From contig NZ_JH711483.1 in the NCBI RefSeq assembly GCF_000269805.1, forward strand, positions 439,808-503,807: DNA of 64,000 nt, in the 5' to 3' direction. Below the pieces are notes generated by a model, which ran no database searches, was not told where the DNA came from, and saw only the letters and a program-made list of their open reading frames with translations. Source of the stretch: Actinomyces massiliensis 4401292. Lineage in GTDB: Bacteria; Actinomycetota; Actinomycetes; Actinomycetales; Actinomycetaceae. A program made the translations under genes and the position numbers. Below are positions 24,203 through 33,727 of the stretch, piece by piece (positions within the stretch are counted from its first letter, which is position 1; every line of letters starts with the position of its first letter).

Positions 24203-27175
24203 ATGAACGCGACGAACTCCCTCTTCGGTGCCCTGCCCATGCCCGGCCACGGCTCCGATCCCACACCCCCGCCCGAAGCGGCACTGCCCACGCTATCGCC
24301 CGCCGACGACTGGCCCGAGGATTCCTGGGCCGACACCGAACCGCCCGACGCGGACGAGGGCGACGGCTACGACGACCCGGACGTCTTCGTCCCCTCCCAG
24401 CAGGACCAGGCCGAGGCCGATGCCTGGGAGAACCGGCAGCACGAGGCCGCCGCGCTCGTCGCCCGCGCCCAGGCGAGTGCCGCGGCGGCTCGCGCTCGCA
24501 GCGGCGAGGCCGGAACTGTGCCGTCGTCGCCGTCGTCGTACGGCCCCGGCTCACCGGCCCGGGGCGTCACCGTGACCGACCCCGCCGACCTCCTGACCGG
24601 CCTCAATCCGGCCCAGGGCCGGGCCGTCACCCACTCCGGCTCCCCGCTGCTCATCATCGCCGGCGCCGGCAGCGGCAAGACCCGGGTCCTGACCCATCGC
24701 ATCGCCCACCTCATCGCCACCGGTCGCGCCCGACCCGGCGAGATCCTGGCCATCACCTTCACCAACAAGGCCGCCGCCGAGATGCGCGAGCGCGTCACCG
24801 CCCTGGTGGGCCCCGCGGGGGAGCGCATGTGGGTCTCCACCTTCCACTCCGCCTGCGTGCGCATCCTGCGCCGTGAGCACGAGGCCGCCGGCCTGCGCTC
24901 CACCTTCTCCATCTACGACGCCGCCGACTCCACCCGCCTGATCACGCTCATCGTGCGCGAGCTCGGCATCGACCCCAAGCGCTTCACCCCCAAGACCTTC
25001 GCCCACCGCATCTCCGACCTCAAGAACGAACTGGTCACCCCCGCCGACTATGCGGACAGGGCCATCACGTCCAACCCGTTGGAGCGCCACCTCGTCGAGG
25101 TCTACCGCGCCTACGCCGCCCGCCTGGCCGCGGCCAACGCCCTCGACTTCGACGACCTCATCATGCGCACGGTCCAGCTCCTCCAGACCCGACCCGCCGT
25201 GGCCGAGATGTACAGGCGCCGGTTCCGCCACGTGCTCGTCGATGAGTACCAGGACACCAACCACGCCCAGTACGTGCTCGTGCGCGAACTCGTCGGCGGC
25301 CCGGGCACCTCCGGCGCCGGCAGCCCCCTGCCTCCCAGCGAGCTCACCGTCGTCGGCGACTCCGACCAGTCCATCTACGCCTTCCGCGGCGCCACCATCC
25401 GCAACATTGAGGAGTTCGAGCACGACTACCCCAGTGCTCGCACCATCCTGCTGGAGCAGAACTACCGCTCCACCCAGAACATCCTCTCGGCGGCCAACGC
25501 CGTCATCTCCCGCAACTCCGGGCGTCGGGAGAAGAACCTGTGGACGGACTCCGGCGACGGGCCCAAGATCACCGGCTACGTGGCCGACTCCGAGCACGAC
25601 GAGGCCCGCTGGATCAGTCAGGAGATCGACCGCCTGTCCGACGTCGAGGGCGTGTGTCCCCGCGACGTCGCCGTCTTCTACCGCACTAACTCCCAGTCCC
25701 GCGCCCTGGAGGAGGCCTTCCTGCGCTCCGGCCAGCCCTACAAGGTCGTGGGCGGTACGCGCTTCTACGAGCGCAAGGAGATCAAGGACGCCATCGCCTA
25801 TCTGCGCGCGGTCGACAACCCCGACGACGACGTCAACTTGCGCCGCATCCTCAACGTCCCCAAGCGCGGCCTGGGGGACAAGGCCGAGTCGGTCCTGGCC
25901 GAGCACGCCGCCCGCCACCGCGCCTCCTTCGGGACCGCCGTCGCCGACGCCGCCGGGGCACTGCGGCCGGCCAGCGAGGGCGACGCCGCCGGTGACCTGG
26001 ACGCGCCGGGGCACGAGCCGCCCGTTGTCGAGGGCCTGACCTCCCGGGCCCGCACGCAGGTGACCCGCTTCCATGAGCTGCTCGCCTCCCTGCGCGGTCA
26101 GCTCGCCGAGGGCGACGGCGTTGCGGATCTCCTGGACTCCGCCCTGGACGCCTCCGGCTACCTCGCCGAGCTGCGGGCCTCCGATGACCCGCAGGACGCC
26201 ACGCGCGTGGAGAACCTCGCCGAGCTGCACTCGGTGGCCAGTGATTTCCAGGCCGCCAACCCCGACGGCACCCTGGCGGACTTCCTCGAGCGGGTCAGCC
26301 TCGTGGCCGACTCCGACCAGTTGCCGCAGGCCGCCGATCTCGCTGCCATGTCCGAGGGCGAGCGGGCGGCCGCGGTCGCCGCCGAGGAGCAGGGACAGGT
26401 CACCCTCATGACCGTCCACACCGCCAAGGGTCTGGAGTTCCCGGTCGTCTTCGTCACCGGCTTGGAGGACGGCACCTTCCCGCACTCCCGCGCCCTGGCC
26501 GAGGACGTCGAACTCGCCGAGGAGCGCCGCCTGGCCTACGTGGCCCTCACCCGGGCGCGCCAGCGCCTCTACGTCACCCGCGCCGCCGTGCGCTCGGCGT
26601 GGGGCGCCGCCAACGCCATGGCCGCCTCCCGGTTCCTGGACGACATCCCCGCCGAGACCATGGAGTGGAAGCGCATCGCCTCCTCCATGGATGCGTTGCG
26701 CGGCGGCGGTACCGGTTGGGGAAGCAGTTGGGGTGAGGGCGGTTTCGGCTCCGGGCGGGGCTCCTACGGGGGCCGAAGCGGTTCGGGTGGGAGCGAGGCG
26801 GATGATGACGATTTCGCCCCGCCCATCGGTGCGGGGCGGCGACGCGGCGAGCGGACCGGGAAACTCGGGCGGGTCGAGACCCCCAAGGATCGGGCCGAGG
26901 CCAGGCGCGCCAAGCGCCTGGCCGCGCGCGGCAAGCCGGTCAAGCTCGGCGGGGGCGGCGAGGCCCCCGAGGACGCGGGCTCCGAGGCTCTGCCGGCGGC
27001 AGTCGCCGGCCTCAAGACCGGCGACCAGGTGCGTCACACGTCCTACGGGCTGGGCACCGTCGTCGGCCTGGAGGGATCGGGCCGCTCCACGGTGGCGCGC
27101 GTCGAATTCACCATCGACGGTGCTGTCACCACCAAGCGCCTCATGCTGCGCCTGGCTCCGATCACCAGGGTCTGA
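24203..27175 (+). CDS. pcrA: ATP-dependent DNA helicase UvrD/PcrA
   Basis: A superfamily 1A 3'-5' DNA helicase of nucleotide-excision repair and plasmid or replication functions. It is 990 aa, longer than typical PcrA (700-850) through an acidic Pro/Asp-rich N-terminal tail (about 1-125) and a Gly/Ser/Arg-rich linker near 830-890. Motifs: Q-motif GLNPAQGRAV, Walker A IAGAGSGKTRVLTHRIA (about 151-167), VDEYQDTN (about 346-353), GDSDQSIYAFRGA, EQNYRSTQNIL, TVHTAKGLEFPVVFV and RRLAYVALTRARQRLY. The end (GDQVRHTSYGLGTVVGLEGSG) is the Tudor-like domain that binds RNA polymerase in PcrA. It is monocistronic here. Confidence 0.96.
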   Translation: MNATNSLFGALPMPGHGSDPTPPPEAALPTLSPADDWPEDSWADTEPPDADEGDGYDDPDVFVPSQQDQAEADAWENRQHEAAALVARAQASAAAARARSGEAGTVPSSPSSYGPGSPARGVTVTDPADLLTGLNPAQGRAVTHSGSPLLIIAGAGSGKTRVLTHRIAHLIATGRARPGEILAITFTNKAAAEMRERVTALVGPAGERMWVSTFHSACVRILRREHEAAGLRSTFSIYDAADSTRLITLIVRELGIDPKRFTPKTFAHRISDLKNELVTPADYADRAITSNPLERHLVEVYRAYAARLAAANALDFDDLIMRTVQLLQTRPAVAEMYRRRFRHVLVDEYQDTNHAQYVLVRELVGGPGTSGAGSPLPPSELTVVGDSDQSIYAFRGATIRNIEEFEHDYPSARTILLEQNYRSTQNILSAANAVISRNSGRREKNLWTDSGDGPKITGYVADSEHDEARWISQEIDRLSDVEGVCPRDVAVFYRTNSQSRALEEAFLRSGQPYKVVGGTRFYERKEIKDAIAYLRAVDNPDDDVNLRRILNVPKRGLGDKAESVLAEHAARHRASFGTAVADAAGALRPASEGDAAGDLDAPGHEPPVVEGLTSRARTQVTRFHELLASLRGQLAEGDGVADLLDSALDASGYLAELRASDDPQDATRVENLAELHSVASDFQAANPDGTLADFLERVSLVADSDQLPQAADLAAMSEGERAAAVAAEEQGQVTLMTVHTAKGLEFPVVFVTGLEDGTFPHSRALAEDVELAEERRLAYVALTRARQRLYVTRAAVRSAWGAANAMAASRFLDDIPAETMEWKRIASSMDALRGGGTGWGSSWGEGGFGSGRGSYGGRSGSGGSEADDDDFAPPIGAGRRRGERTGKLGRVETPKDRAEARRAKRLAARGKPVKLGGGGEAPEDAGSEALPAAVAGLKTGDQVRHTSYGLGTVVGLEGSGRSTVARVEFTIDGAVTTKRLMLRLAPITRV

Positions 27176-27329
27176 GTCGGTTCTGGCTGGGCCGCTGGTG
27201 AGCTGCCGACATGCCGAGAAGCTGCCGAGAATCGGTCTCAGAAGATCGAGCGGGGGTGGTGCCAGCACCATGCCGATTCCGGGTGGCAGCACCATGGAAA
27301 GGCGATGTGCCGTGTGATGCAATTGCCCG

Positions 27330-28373
27330 GTGACACGCCATTCTTCTTCCAGTCTTTCTCCCGGCCTTTCTTCCGGTGCCCCTCTCGCCGGACGTGATCG
27401 GGCGGGTCGCCCTGGAGCCTTCGACCGACTGCTTCCACCGGCAGTCGAGTCGGCGCGCACGGTCGAGGGCGGCGCGCGGCTCTGGGGCGTCCAACTGCCC
27501 TTGGGGATACTGCTGTATGTCCTGGTGCAGATGATCGGCTTCGGGACGGGTCTGGCCCTCAGCCTTCTTCTTGGCGAGACGACGATGGACGCGATCGCCG
27601 GAGCGGGCGGACATCGGATCATGCTCGTGCCTGTCGGTCTGCTCGTCGGTTCGCTCATGGCCGCCTCCGTCGGACTCGCCGGGTACTGGAAGTTGATGCG
27701 GCTCGTTCGCGGGCGGGCGGTCTGCGAGCTGGCCGGTCCGGGCCGGCTTCGAGAGCTCGGCGCCGGCCTGGTGTGGGGGACGGCGCTCATATGCGCGGTC
27801 TTCGCCGTCCTGGCTGCGATGGGTGCTTACCGGATTGCGGCGGTCGGCTGGGACAAGGGCATTCTGATCGGGCTGGTGGCCGGGATCATGGGCGGTGTCG
27901 GCGAAGAGCTCCTGTTCCGGGGCGTTCTGCTGCGCCTGCTGGAGGCGTGGCTCGGTTCGTGGTGGGCGCTGGCCGTGACCGCGGTCCTGTTCGGCGTCAT
28001 GCACCTGAGCAATGCGGGTGCCACTCCTATCGGGGCGGCGGCCATTGCTCTGGAGGCGGGCATTCTGCTGGGGGCGTGCTATCTGGTGACGCGGCGCCTG
28101 TGGCTCGCCATTGGTCTGCATGCGGCCTGGAACTTCGTCCAGGGCGGTATCTTCGGCTCCGATATCTCGGGGGCGGTCAATAGTCGGGGCCTGTTCGAGG
28201 CGTCCTTCAGCGGACCGGACCTCCTCACCGGGGGCAGTATGGGCGTGGAGGGCTCCATCGTCACAGTGGTCGTGTGCACGGCTGCAGGTGCGGCCATGGC
28301 ATTCGCCGCGCATAGGCGCGGGTTCATCATCCCGCCCGTCTGGCGGCGCCGTCGGCAGGAGCGGGAGGCTTGA
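27330..28373 (+). CDS. CPBP-family intramembrane glutamic protease
   Basis: A 347-aa membrane protein with about eight hydrophobic segments. The Abi/CAAX-protease motifs are present: GEELLFRGVLLRLLE (catalytic Glu pair and Arg), LFGVMHLSN (His) and GLHAAWNFVQGG (His/Asn). Family members cleave prenylated or bacteriocin-like peptides, or give self-immunity. The substrate is unknown here. The N-terminal 45 residues are polar and may be cytoplasmic. The GTG start lacks a strong ribosome-binding site, so the true start may be further in. A second CPBP gene lies at 40936-41694. Confidence 0.85.
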   Translation: MTRHSSSSLSPGLSSGAPLAGRDRAGRPGAFDRLLPPAVESARTVEGGARLWGVQLPLGILLYVLVQMIGFGTGLALSLLLGETTMDAIAGAGGHRIMLVPVGLLVGSLMAASVGLAGYWKLMRLVRGRAVCELAGPGRLRELGAGLVWGTALICAVFAVLAAMGAYRIAAVGWDKGILIGLVAGIMGGVGEELLFRGVLLRLLEAWLGSWWALAVTAVLFGVMHLSNAGATPIGAAAIALEAGILLGACYLVTRRLWLAIGLHAAWNFVQGGIFGSDISGAVNSRGLFEASFSGPDLLTGGSMGVEGSIVTVVVCTAAGAAMAFAAHRRGFIIPPVWRRRRQEREA

Positions 28374-28376
28374 ACC

Positions 28377-29096
28377 TTACGACCGGGGCGGCACCATCTG
28401 CACGGGCCGACGCTCGGCCCGGAACTCGTTGATCTTGGCGTCGGAGGCGTAGCCCAGTGCGAAGCCGGTGATGAGGTTGTAGTTGCCGGGCACGTCGAAC
28501 TCGGCGTCGAGCGGGCTGCGCCAGGCGGCGAGGACTCCGATGGGGCAGGAGTCGACTCCATGGGCCTTGGCTGATAGGAACAGCGTTTGGAGCATGAGGC
28601 CGGCGTCGAGGGCCGCGAAGGGCAAGAAGTCCTTGTGGATGAGGACGAAGCCCATGACGGGCGCGCCGAAGGCCCGGCAGTTGCGGCGGTTCACCTCGTC
28701 GCGCTTGGCCCGGTCCCCACGGGCCACTCCGGCATGCTGATAGAGGGCCTTGCCGACGGCGAATGAGTGCCGACGCAGGTCCTCGGGGTACGGAGCCCAG
28801 ATCTTGTAATCGCCGTCGGGAAGATTGCCGGACAGCGCCAGTTTCGCTACAGCACCGCGTTCCTTGTGCTGGACGCCCAGGGTCTTGTCGAACTCCTGTA
28901 CGTAGGCCGCGCGCAGTCGGTCGGCCCGTTCCCCGGTGGCCAGTGCCAGCATGAAGGGGCGCGTGTTCGACCAGCTCGGCGCCGTCCGGGCGTCGTCCAG
29001 GATCGCATTGAGGACGTCGTCAGGAACCGGATCGGGTCGGAAATCGCGAACGGAATGCCGGGAGGCGGCCAGGTCTGAGAAGGCGCTGGGGTCCAT
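28377..29096 (-). CDS. Nitroreductase-family FMN oxidoreductase
   Basis: A 239-aa flavoprotein of the nitroreductase fold. The N-terminal ASRHSVRDFRPDPVPDDVLNAILDDARTAPSWSNTRPF is the FMN-phosphate and ring-contact motif (R-x-S-x-R-x-F ... A-P-S-x-x-N). GVDSCPIGVLAAW in the C-terminal half is the second flavin contact. It reduces nitroaromatics or quinones with NAD(P)H; the natural substrate is unknown. It converges on the CPBP gene with only 3 nt between stops. A 22-bp repeat array lies just upstream. Confidence 0.92.
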   Translation of the reverse strand: MDPSAFSDLAASRHSVRDFRPDPVPDDVLNAILDDARTAPSWSNTRPFMLALATGERADRLRAAYVQEFDKTLGVQHKERGAVAKLALSGNLPDGDYKIWAPYPEDLRRHSFAVGKALYQHAGVARGDRAKRDEVNRRNCRAFGAPVMGFVLIHKDFLPFAALDAGLMLQTLFLSAKAHGVDSCPIGVLAAWRSPLDAEFDVPGNYNLITGFALGYASDAKINEFRAERRPVQMVPPRS

Positions 29097-29148
29097 GGGG
29101 CGGCTCCTTGATGTCGTGATGCTGATGGTGCGATGGGCCGATCACTGA

Positions 29149-29202
29149 ACCGATCTCGATGCGGAGATCGACCGATCTCGGCGCAGAACCGGACCGATTT
29201 CG
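29149..29202 (-). repeat. 22-bp tandem repeat array, 3 units (maa-nitroreductase)
   Basis: Cores on the minus strand occupy 29149-29158, 29171-29180 and 29193-29202 (the last with one change, ACCGATTTCG as read on plus). The terminal signature (core then TTCA) is at the low-coordinate end, 53 nt upstream of the nitroreductase start. Confidence 0.88.
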
Positions 29203-29213
29203 GCGTTGATTCT

Positions 29214-29846
29214 TCAGTGGCGCGGGGCGAAGGTCGAGTCGTCCAGCGTGCGGATGACGCGCGCCGGACTGCCCACCGCCAGGGACGCCGGCGGAATGTC
29301 CCGAGTCACCACCGAGCCGGCCCCGATGACGCAGTCGTCGCCGATCGTCACGCCTGGGCACACGATGACGCCGCCACCGAGCCAGACATTGTTCCCGATG
29401 ACGATCGGGTCGGCCGACTCCAGCCCGACCTTCCGCGGCGTCGGCTCCAGGGAGTGGACCGGAGTGAGCAGCTGGACGTTGGGACCGATCTGGCAATGCG
29501 CCCCGATGGTGATCGGAGCGACGTCCAGGGCGGTCAGCCCGTAGTTGGCGAAGGTCCCCTCGCCGACGAGAACGTTCTCCCCGTAGTCCACGCGCACCGG
29601 CGGCAGCAGGCGCGCGTCCGGTGCCAGGTTGGGCAGGGCCGAGCGCAGGTGCTTGTCGGCGTCGTCCTCGCCCATGGCGAAGGCACGTTCGTAGAGATAG
29701 AGCTCGCGGCGCGCGTGCGCGGCGATTCTGGCGTTGTCCGGGTCATCCGAGACGTACCAGTCGCCGGCGAGCATACGTTCGCGGTTGGTGCGTGCGTCGC
29801 CGGCGAAATAGGGCTGCGCCTGGGCGAAGGGGATCTCCTCGGTCAT
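29214..29846 (-). CDS. maa: Maltose/galactoside O-acetyltransferase family protein
   Basis: A 210-aa left-handed beta-helix acetyltransferase. The N-terminal maltose-acetyltransferase helix region has RERMLAGDWYVSDDPDNARIAAHARREL. Hexapeptide repeats start near VRVDYGENVLVGEGTFANYGLTALDVAPITIGAHCQIGPNVQLLTPVHSLEPTPRKVGLE, the latter holding the catalytic His. They continue through PIVIGNNVWLGGGVIVCPGVTIGDDCVIGAGSVVTRDIPP. It acetylates maltose, glucose or galactosides with acetyl-CoA, usually for detoxification or export. It lies next to the alpha-glucoside transport genes but is transcribed away from them. Confidence 0.9.
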   Translation of the reverse strand: MTEEIPFAQAQPYFAGDARTNRERMLAGDWYVSDDPDNARIAAHARRELYLYERAFAMGEDDADKHLRSALPNLAPDARLLPPVRVDYGENVLVGEGTFANYGLTALDVAPITIGAHCQIGPNVQLLTPVHSLEPTPRKVGLESADPIVIGNNVWLGGGVIVCPGVTIGDDCVIGAGSVVTRDIPPASLAVGSPARVIRTLDDSTFAPRH

Positions 29847-29938
29847 GAGCGTGAGCCTACCGGCAGGACTGGAAATGTTGGCGGCGATGGGTCCTTGTCG
29901 ATATCCCCTGGATCGTGTGCGGATTCTGTATGGACTGG

Positions 29939-30014
29939 ACCGATCTCGACGCGGAACTGGACCGATCTCGAGCCGGAACTGGACCGATCTCGGTGCGGAG
30001 ATCGACCGATCTCG
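29939..30014 (-). repeat. 22-bp tandem repeat array, 4 units (divergent maa/ABC lipoprotein)
   Basis: Minus-strand cores occupy 29939-29948, 29961-29970, 29983-29992 and 30005-30014. One linker contains GAGATCGA next to the core, giving a local GAGATCG/CGATCTC inverted pair. The array sits between divergent maa and the solute-binding protein gene. Confidence 0.9.
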
Positions 30015-30101
30015 GGGAGAAGGTGGAAGATAACGAATTGATAACGGTCCGACTATTCGGACATCCGACGTGTGCCCCCGGGCCTACCGTGTCCCTCGGC
30101 A

Positions 30102-30125
30102 CGTTGTCGACGCGCGTCGACAACG
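30102..30125. promoter_or_regulatory. 24-bp perfect palindrome, LacI-type operator candidate
   Basis: The sequence from 30102 to 30125 equals its reverse complement; the inner part is TTGTCGACGCGCGTCGACAA. It lies 61 nt upstream of the lipoprotein ATG. A LacI-family gene closes the same transport cluster, so this is the probable operator for sugar-inducible repression. Confidence 0.7.
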
Positions 30126-30186
30126 GTTCTCCCCAATGACACACCCGTCATGCCTTCCCCATGACGTTTCAAGGAGGAAACTACAG

Positions 30187-31491
30187 ATGATTACCTCGCT
30201 CCCACGGCGTCGGTTCATCCAGGGCTCCGCCCTCGTCGCGGCTCTCGGCGCCGCTGCGGCATGCTCCAAGGGAGACTCGGGCGGAGGCGGCGCGAGCGCC
30301 GATTTCTCCGGCACGGGTCCGATCACCTGGGTCCAGGGCAAGGACAACTCAGACGGCAAGGTGCAGGCGCGCATCGACGTCTGGAACGAGCAGAACCCGG
30401 ACGAAACGGTCGAGCTCATCGAGCTGTCCTCTGAAGCGGATCAGCAGCGTCAGTCCCTGATCAACAACGCCCAGACCCAGTCCGACGCCTACGACGTCAT
30501 CTCCGTGGACAACGTGTGGGTGGCGGAGTTCGCCGCCAACCAGTGGATCCTCGAGCTTCCCATGGACGAGCTCAAGAACGATGACATCATCGAGTCGGTG
30601 TGGAACACCGGGATGTACCGGGACAAGCTCTTCGCGGTCCCCCACGCGACCGACGCCCCGATCATGTACTACCGCAAGGACTTCCTCGCCGAGGCGGGCG
30701 TGGAGGTGCCCACCACCTGGGATGAGGTCAAGGCGGCTATCGACGCCGTGCGCGCGCTCCCCGGGCACGAGAGCATCGGCGGCTTCGGAGGCCAGTTCGC
30801 CAAGTACGAGGGCCTGACGTGCTGCGCTTCGGAGTTCATCCACACCGCCGGCGGCTCCTTCTACGACGACACGAGCGGCGACAAGCCTGCTGTCGCCATC
30901 AACTCCTCCGAGTCGGTCATGGGCCTGCAGACCCTCATGGACGGCTTCAAGGACGGCTATATCCCCGGGGCTGCTCTGGAGTGGAAAGAGGAGGACGGCC
31001 GCAACGCCTTCGAGAACGGCGAGCTGCTCTTCTACCGCCAGTGGCCCTACCAGTACGCCAACAACCTCAAGGCTCTTGGTGAGGACAAGTTCGGCGTCGC
31101 CGCACTGCCGACGATCAACGGCAAGAGCTTCGTGCCCACCCTGGGCGGCCACAACTGCGGCATCTCGCCCTACTCGAAGAACAAGGCCACGGCCCTGAAG
31201 TTCGTCAAGTGGTGGATCTCCGAGGAGTCCGAGCGCTACACCCTCGAGACCCAGACCCTCGCCCCCATCCTCGGCTCCCTGTACGAGGACCCCGAGCTGC
31301 TCAAGCAGTTCCCGTACCTGACCACCCTGCGCGCCTCCCTCGACGCCGCCAAGGGCCGGCCCAAGGTGGTCTCCTACGGTGACGTGACCGCTGCGATCCA
31401 GGACGCCATCTACCCGGCCATCCAGCAGCAGACCACGGCCGAGCAGTCCATCACGGACCTTGAGGGAACCCTGAAGGGCGTCGATAACTGA
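30187..31491 (+). CDS. Sugar ABC transporter solute-binding lipoprotein
   Basis: A 434-aa extracellular binding protein (family 1, CUT1) for an oligosaccharide. The N-terminus PRRRFIQGSALVAALGAAAACSKG combines a twin-arginine motif (R7-R9) with a lipobox Cys at C26, so it is a probable Tat-exported lipoprotein. The mature part has ITWVQGKDNSDGK, NAQTQSDAYDVISVDNVWVAEFAA and LFAVPHATDAPIMYYRKD, typical of maltose/trehalose/alpha-glucoside binders. The start at 30187 has an excellent ribosome-binding site (AAGGAGGAAACTACAG). A stable hairpin after the stop probably sets higher expression than the permeases. Nearby glucosidases point to an alpha-glucoside ligand (inference). Confidence 0.93.
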   Translation: MITSLPRRRFIQGSALVAALGAAAACSKGDSGGGGASADFSGTGPITWVQGKDNSDGKVQARIDVWNEQNPDETVELIELSSEADQQRQSLINNAQTQSDAYDVISVDNVWVAEFAANQWILELPMDELKNDDIIESVWNTGMYRDKLFAVPHATDAPIMYYRKDFLAEAGVEVPTTWDEVKAAIDAVRALPGHESIGGFGGQFAKYEGLTCCASEFIHTAGGSFYDDTSGDKPAVAINSSESVMGLQTLMDGFKDGYIPGAALEWKEEDGRNAFENGELLFYRQWPYQYANNLKALGEDKFGVAALPTINGKSFVPTLGGHNCGISPYSKNKATALKFVKWWISEESERYTLETQTLAPILGSLYEDPELLKQFPYLTTLRASLDAAKGRPKVVSYGDVTAAIQDAIYPAIQQQTTAEQSITDLEGTLKGVDN

Positions 31492-31524
31492 TTCGCCCGG
31501 GCACCTCGCGGCTCCCTGTGCTTT

Positions 31525-31558
31525 CGGTGGTCCCGTCTCGAATGAGACGGGACCACCG
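31525..31558 (+). terminator. Intercistronic hairpin between binding protein and permeases
   Basis: GGTGGTCCCGTCTC and its exact complement pair around a GAAT loop, plus one more C-G pair outside. It is 34 nt after the stop of the binding-protein gene and 53 nt before the permease. In such operons an intercistronic stem usually gives partial termination or protects the upstream mRNA; this is inference. Confidence 0.65.
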
Positions 31559-31610
31559 GTGAGAGGAGACGAGCCTGCTCCCCGCAGCCGCTCGAGCGCA
31601 ACAGGAGCCG

Positions 31611-32723
31611 ATGAGGACCGGTAAGAGCCTCAGTATGAGAGAAGCACCCATGAGCACATCGTCGTCCTCACCGGAGGTCGCCAACCGCCGGTCCAAATCC
31701 AGCAGGGCGCAGTCGCGCCTGGCCTGGATACTCCTGACACCCACGGTCGTCGTCCTGACGATCGTCATCATCATCCCCGTTCTCCAATCCCTGGAGCAGT
31801 CGCTGTACGGCAAGGCGGGCCTAGACGAGAACACCGGTTTCGTCTCCAAGGTCGCGCCCTTCGTCGGCCTGAAGAACTACACCGACATCTTCACCTCCGC
31901 GGGTGAACGCTTCTGGACCGCCGCCTGGAACACGACGCTCTTCGGTGTCGTCACCGTCGTCCTGGAGACGGTTCTGGGCGTCGCCATGGCCCTCATCATG
32001 CACAAGGCCATGCGTGGGCGCGGCTTCGTGCGCGCCGCCATCCTGGTGCCGTGGGCCATCCCCACCGCCGTCTCCGCCATCCTGTGGGGATGGATCTTCA
32101 ACCAGGACGGCGTCGCCAACGCGGTCCTCGGCCAGCACATCATGTGGGCCTCGGGAGGCACCTCGGCCAAGATGGCGATCATCATCGCCGACGTGTGGAA
32201 GACCGCTCCCTACATCGGCCTGCTCACCCTGGCCGGGCTCCAGGTCATCCCGGACGAGGTCTACGAGGCCGCCAAGATCGACGGCGCGAACGCCTGGAGG
32301 CGCTTCACCAGCATCACTCTGCCGCTGGTCAAGCCCGCTCTCGCCGTCGCCGTCCTCTTCCGCGCCCTCGACGCTCTGCGCATGTTCGACCTGCCCTACA
32401 TCCTGATCGGGCCCCGGAAGGCCTCCGTTGAGACGATCTCCATGCTCGTCCAGGACGAGGCCTCCAACCTCCGCTACGGGTCGGCGGCCGCATACGCCCT
32501 CATCCTCTTCCTGTACGTCTTCATCTTCGCCTTCGCCTTCGTCAAGATCACCGGGACCGATCTCGGCGCGAGCGTGGAGAAGAGGAAGAAGAAGGGCGGC
32601 AAGCTGCCGGCCTCGGCATTCCTGCCCAAGCGGCGACCAGCGGCCACCGACTCTTCTGATTCCTCTGACTCCTCCCAGTCCGACCAGTCCACCCAGTCCT
32701 CCGACGTCAGGAGCCAGGCATGA
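31611..32723 (+). CDS. Sugar ABC transporter permease (MalF-type)
   Basis: A 370-aa inner-membrane subunit with six predicted transmembrane helices, starting with AWILLTPTVVVLTIVIIIPVL. The cytoplasmic EAA loop, EAAKIDGANAWRRFTSITLPL, contacts the ATPase. The ATG at 31611 has AGGAGCCG directly upstream; ATGs at 31635 and 31650 are alternatives. A long hydrophilic tail (about 325-370), with Lys-rich then Ser/Asp/Gln-rich sequence, is unusual for the family. It overlaps the next permease by 4 nt. Confidence 0.94.
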   Translation: MRTGKSLSMREAPMSTSSSSPEVANRRSKSSRAQSRLAWILLTPTVVVLTIVIIIPVLQSLEQSLYGKAGLDENTGFVSKVAPFVGLKNYTDIFTSAGERFWTAAWNTTLFGVVTVVLETVLGVAMALIMHKAMRGRGFVRAAILVPWAIPTAVSAILWGWIFNQDGVANAVLGQHIMWASGGTSAKMAIIIADVWKTAPYIGLLTLAGLQVIPDEVYEAAKIDGANAWRRFTSITLPLVKPALAVAVLFRALDALRMFDLPYILIGPRKASVETISMLVQDEASNLRYGSAAAYALILFLYVFIFAFAFVKITGTDLGASVEKRKKKGGKLPASAFLPKRRPAATDSSDSSDSSQSDQSTQSSDVRSQA

Positions 32724-33601
32724 GCATCGCGACCGACTCCACCTCAACCGCCGTCGGGCAGAGCACTAAGAAGAGGACCCCGTGGTCCGGCATCTGGGCC
32801 ACCGTCGGCATCGGCTTCATCGTCATCTACTGCCTGGCGCCCTTCTACTGGATGGTCGTGTCCTCCCTGCGGCCGGACACCGAGATCTTCGAGAACACCT
32901 GGTGGCCGCGCCACACCTCCTTCGAGAACTACCAGGCCGTGTTCTCGGCGAAGAACAATTTCGGCCAGGGTCTGATTAACTCCTTGGTCGTGTCGATCGT
33001 CGTCACCATTGTGGCGCTGGCGGTCGCGACCTTCGCCTCCTACGCTCTGGCCCGCCTCGACTTCCGCGGCAAGGGATTCCTGCTGCTCGTCGTGCTGGCC
33101 ACGTCGATGTTCCCCCTGGTGGCCATCATCGTGCCGCTGCTGAAGAACTTCTCCGACTGGCAGTGGATCAACACATACCAGGCGATGATCGTCCCCGACC
33201 TGTCCTTCTCGCTGCCGCTGGCGGTGTGGAATCTGACCAGCTTCTTCAGGCAGATGCCCCAGGAGCTGGAACAGTCCGCGATGGTTGACGGCTGCACTCC
33301 GGGGCAGGCCTTCCGCAAGGTCATCCTTCCGCTCGCCGCCCCCGGCATCTTCACCACCGCCATCATCATCTTCATCGGCGCCTGGAACGAGTTCCTCGTC
33401 GCCGTCACGATGATCAACAATCCCGCCATGCAGCCGGCGACCGTCCTGCTGTCGAAGTTCACCGGCGCCTCGCAGTTCAATACCCCATTCGGATCGCAGA
33501 TGGCGGCCGGCGTGGTGATGACCCTGCCGCTGGTGATCATGGTGCTGCTCTTCCAGCGCCGGATCGTCGCCGGCCTGGCAGCCGGCGGCCTCAAGCAGTG
33601 A
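32720..33601 (+). CDS. Sugar ABC transporter permease (MalG-type)
   Basis: A 293-aa partner permease, six transmembrane helices, with the EAA-like loop LEQSAMVDGCTPGQAFRKVILPLAAPG and the MalG-type end RRIVAGLAAGGLKQ. The MalG C-terminus normally inserts into the ATPase dimer. No ATP-binding subunit is encoded in the cluster. As in other actinobacteria, a shared MsiK-type ATPase elsewhere probably powers it (inference). A strong hairpin follows the stop. Confidence 0.95.
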   Translation: MSIATDSTSTAVGQSTKKRTPWSGIWATVGIGFIVIYCLAPFYWMVVSSLRPDTEIFENTWWPRHTSFENYQAVFSAKNNFGQGLINSLVVSIVVTIVALAVATFASYALARLDFRGKGFLLLVVLATSMFPLVAIIVPLLKNFSDWQWINTYQAMIVPDLSFSLPLAVWNLTSFFRQMPQELEQSAMVDGCTPGQAFRKVILPLAAPGIFTTAIIIFIGAWNEFLVAVTMINNPAMQPATVLLSKFTGASQFNTPFGSQMAAGVVMTLPLVIMVLLFQRRIVAGLAAGGLKQ

Positions 33602-33604
33602 CGC

Positions 33605-33646
33605 GGCGGGGCGGTGCGTCGATCTGATTCGGCGCACCGCCCCGCC
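33605..33646 (+). terminator. Terminator of the sugar-transport operon
   Basis: GGCGGGGCGGTGCG (33605-33618) and CGCACCGCCCCGCC (33633-33646) are exact complements with a 14-nt loop, starting 4 nt after the permease stop. It separates the transporter from the LacI gene. Confidence 0.75.
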
Positions 33647-33727
33647 TGTCCCGACCGTCCCACTGGGCACCCAGCACATCGCAAAGCCGCCGACTGAGAA
33701 AACAGACTGAAAAACTGAGGAGATGAC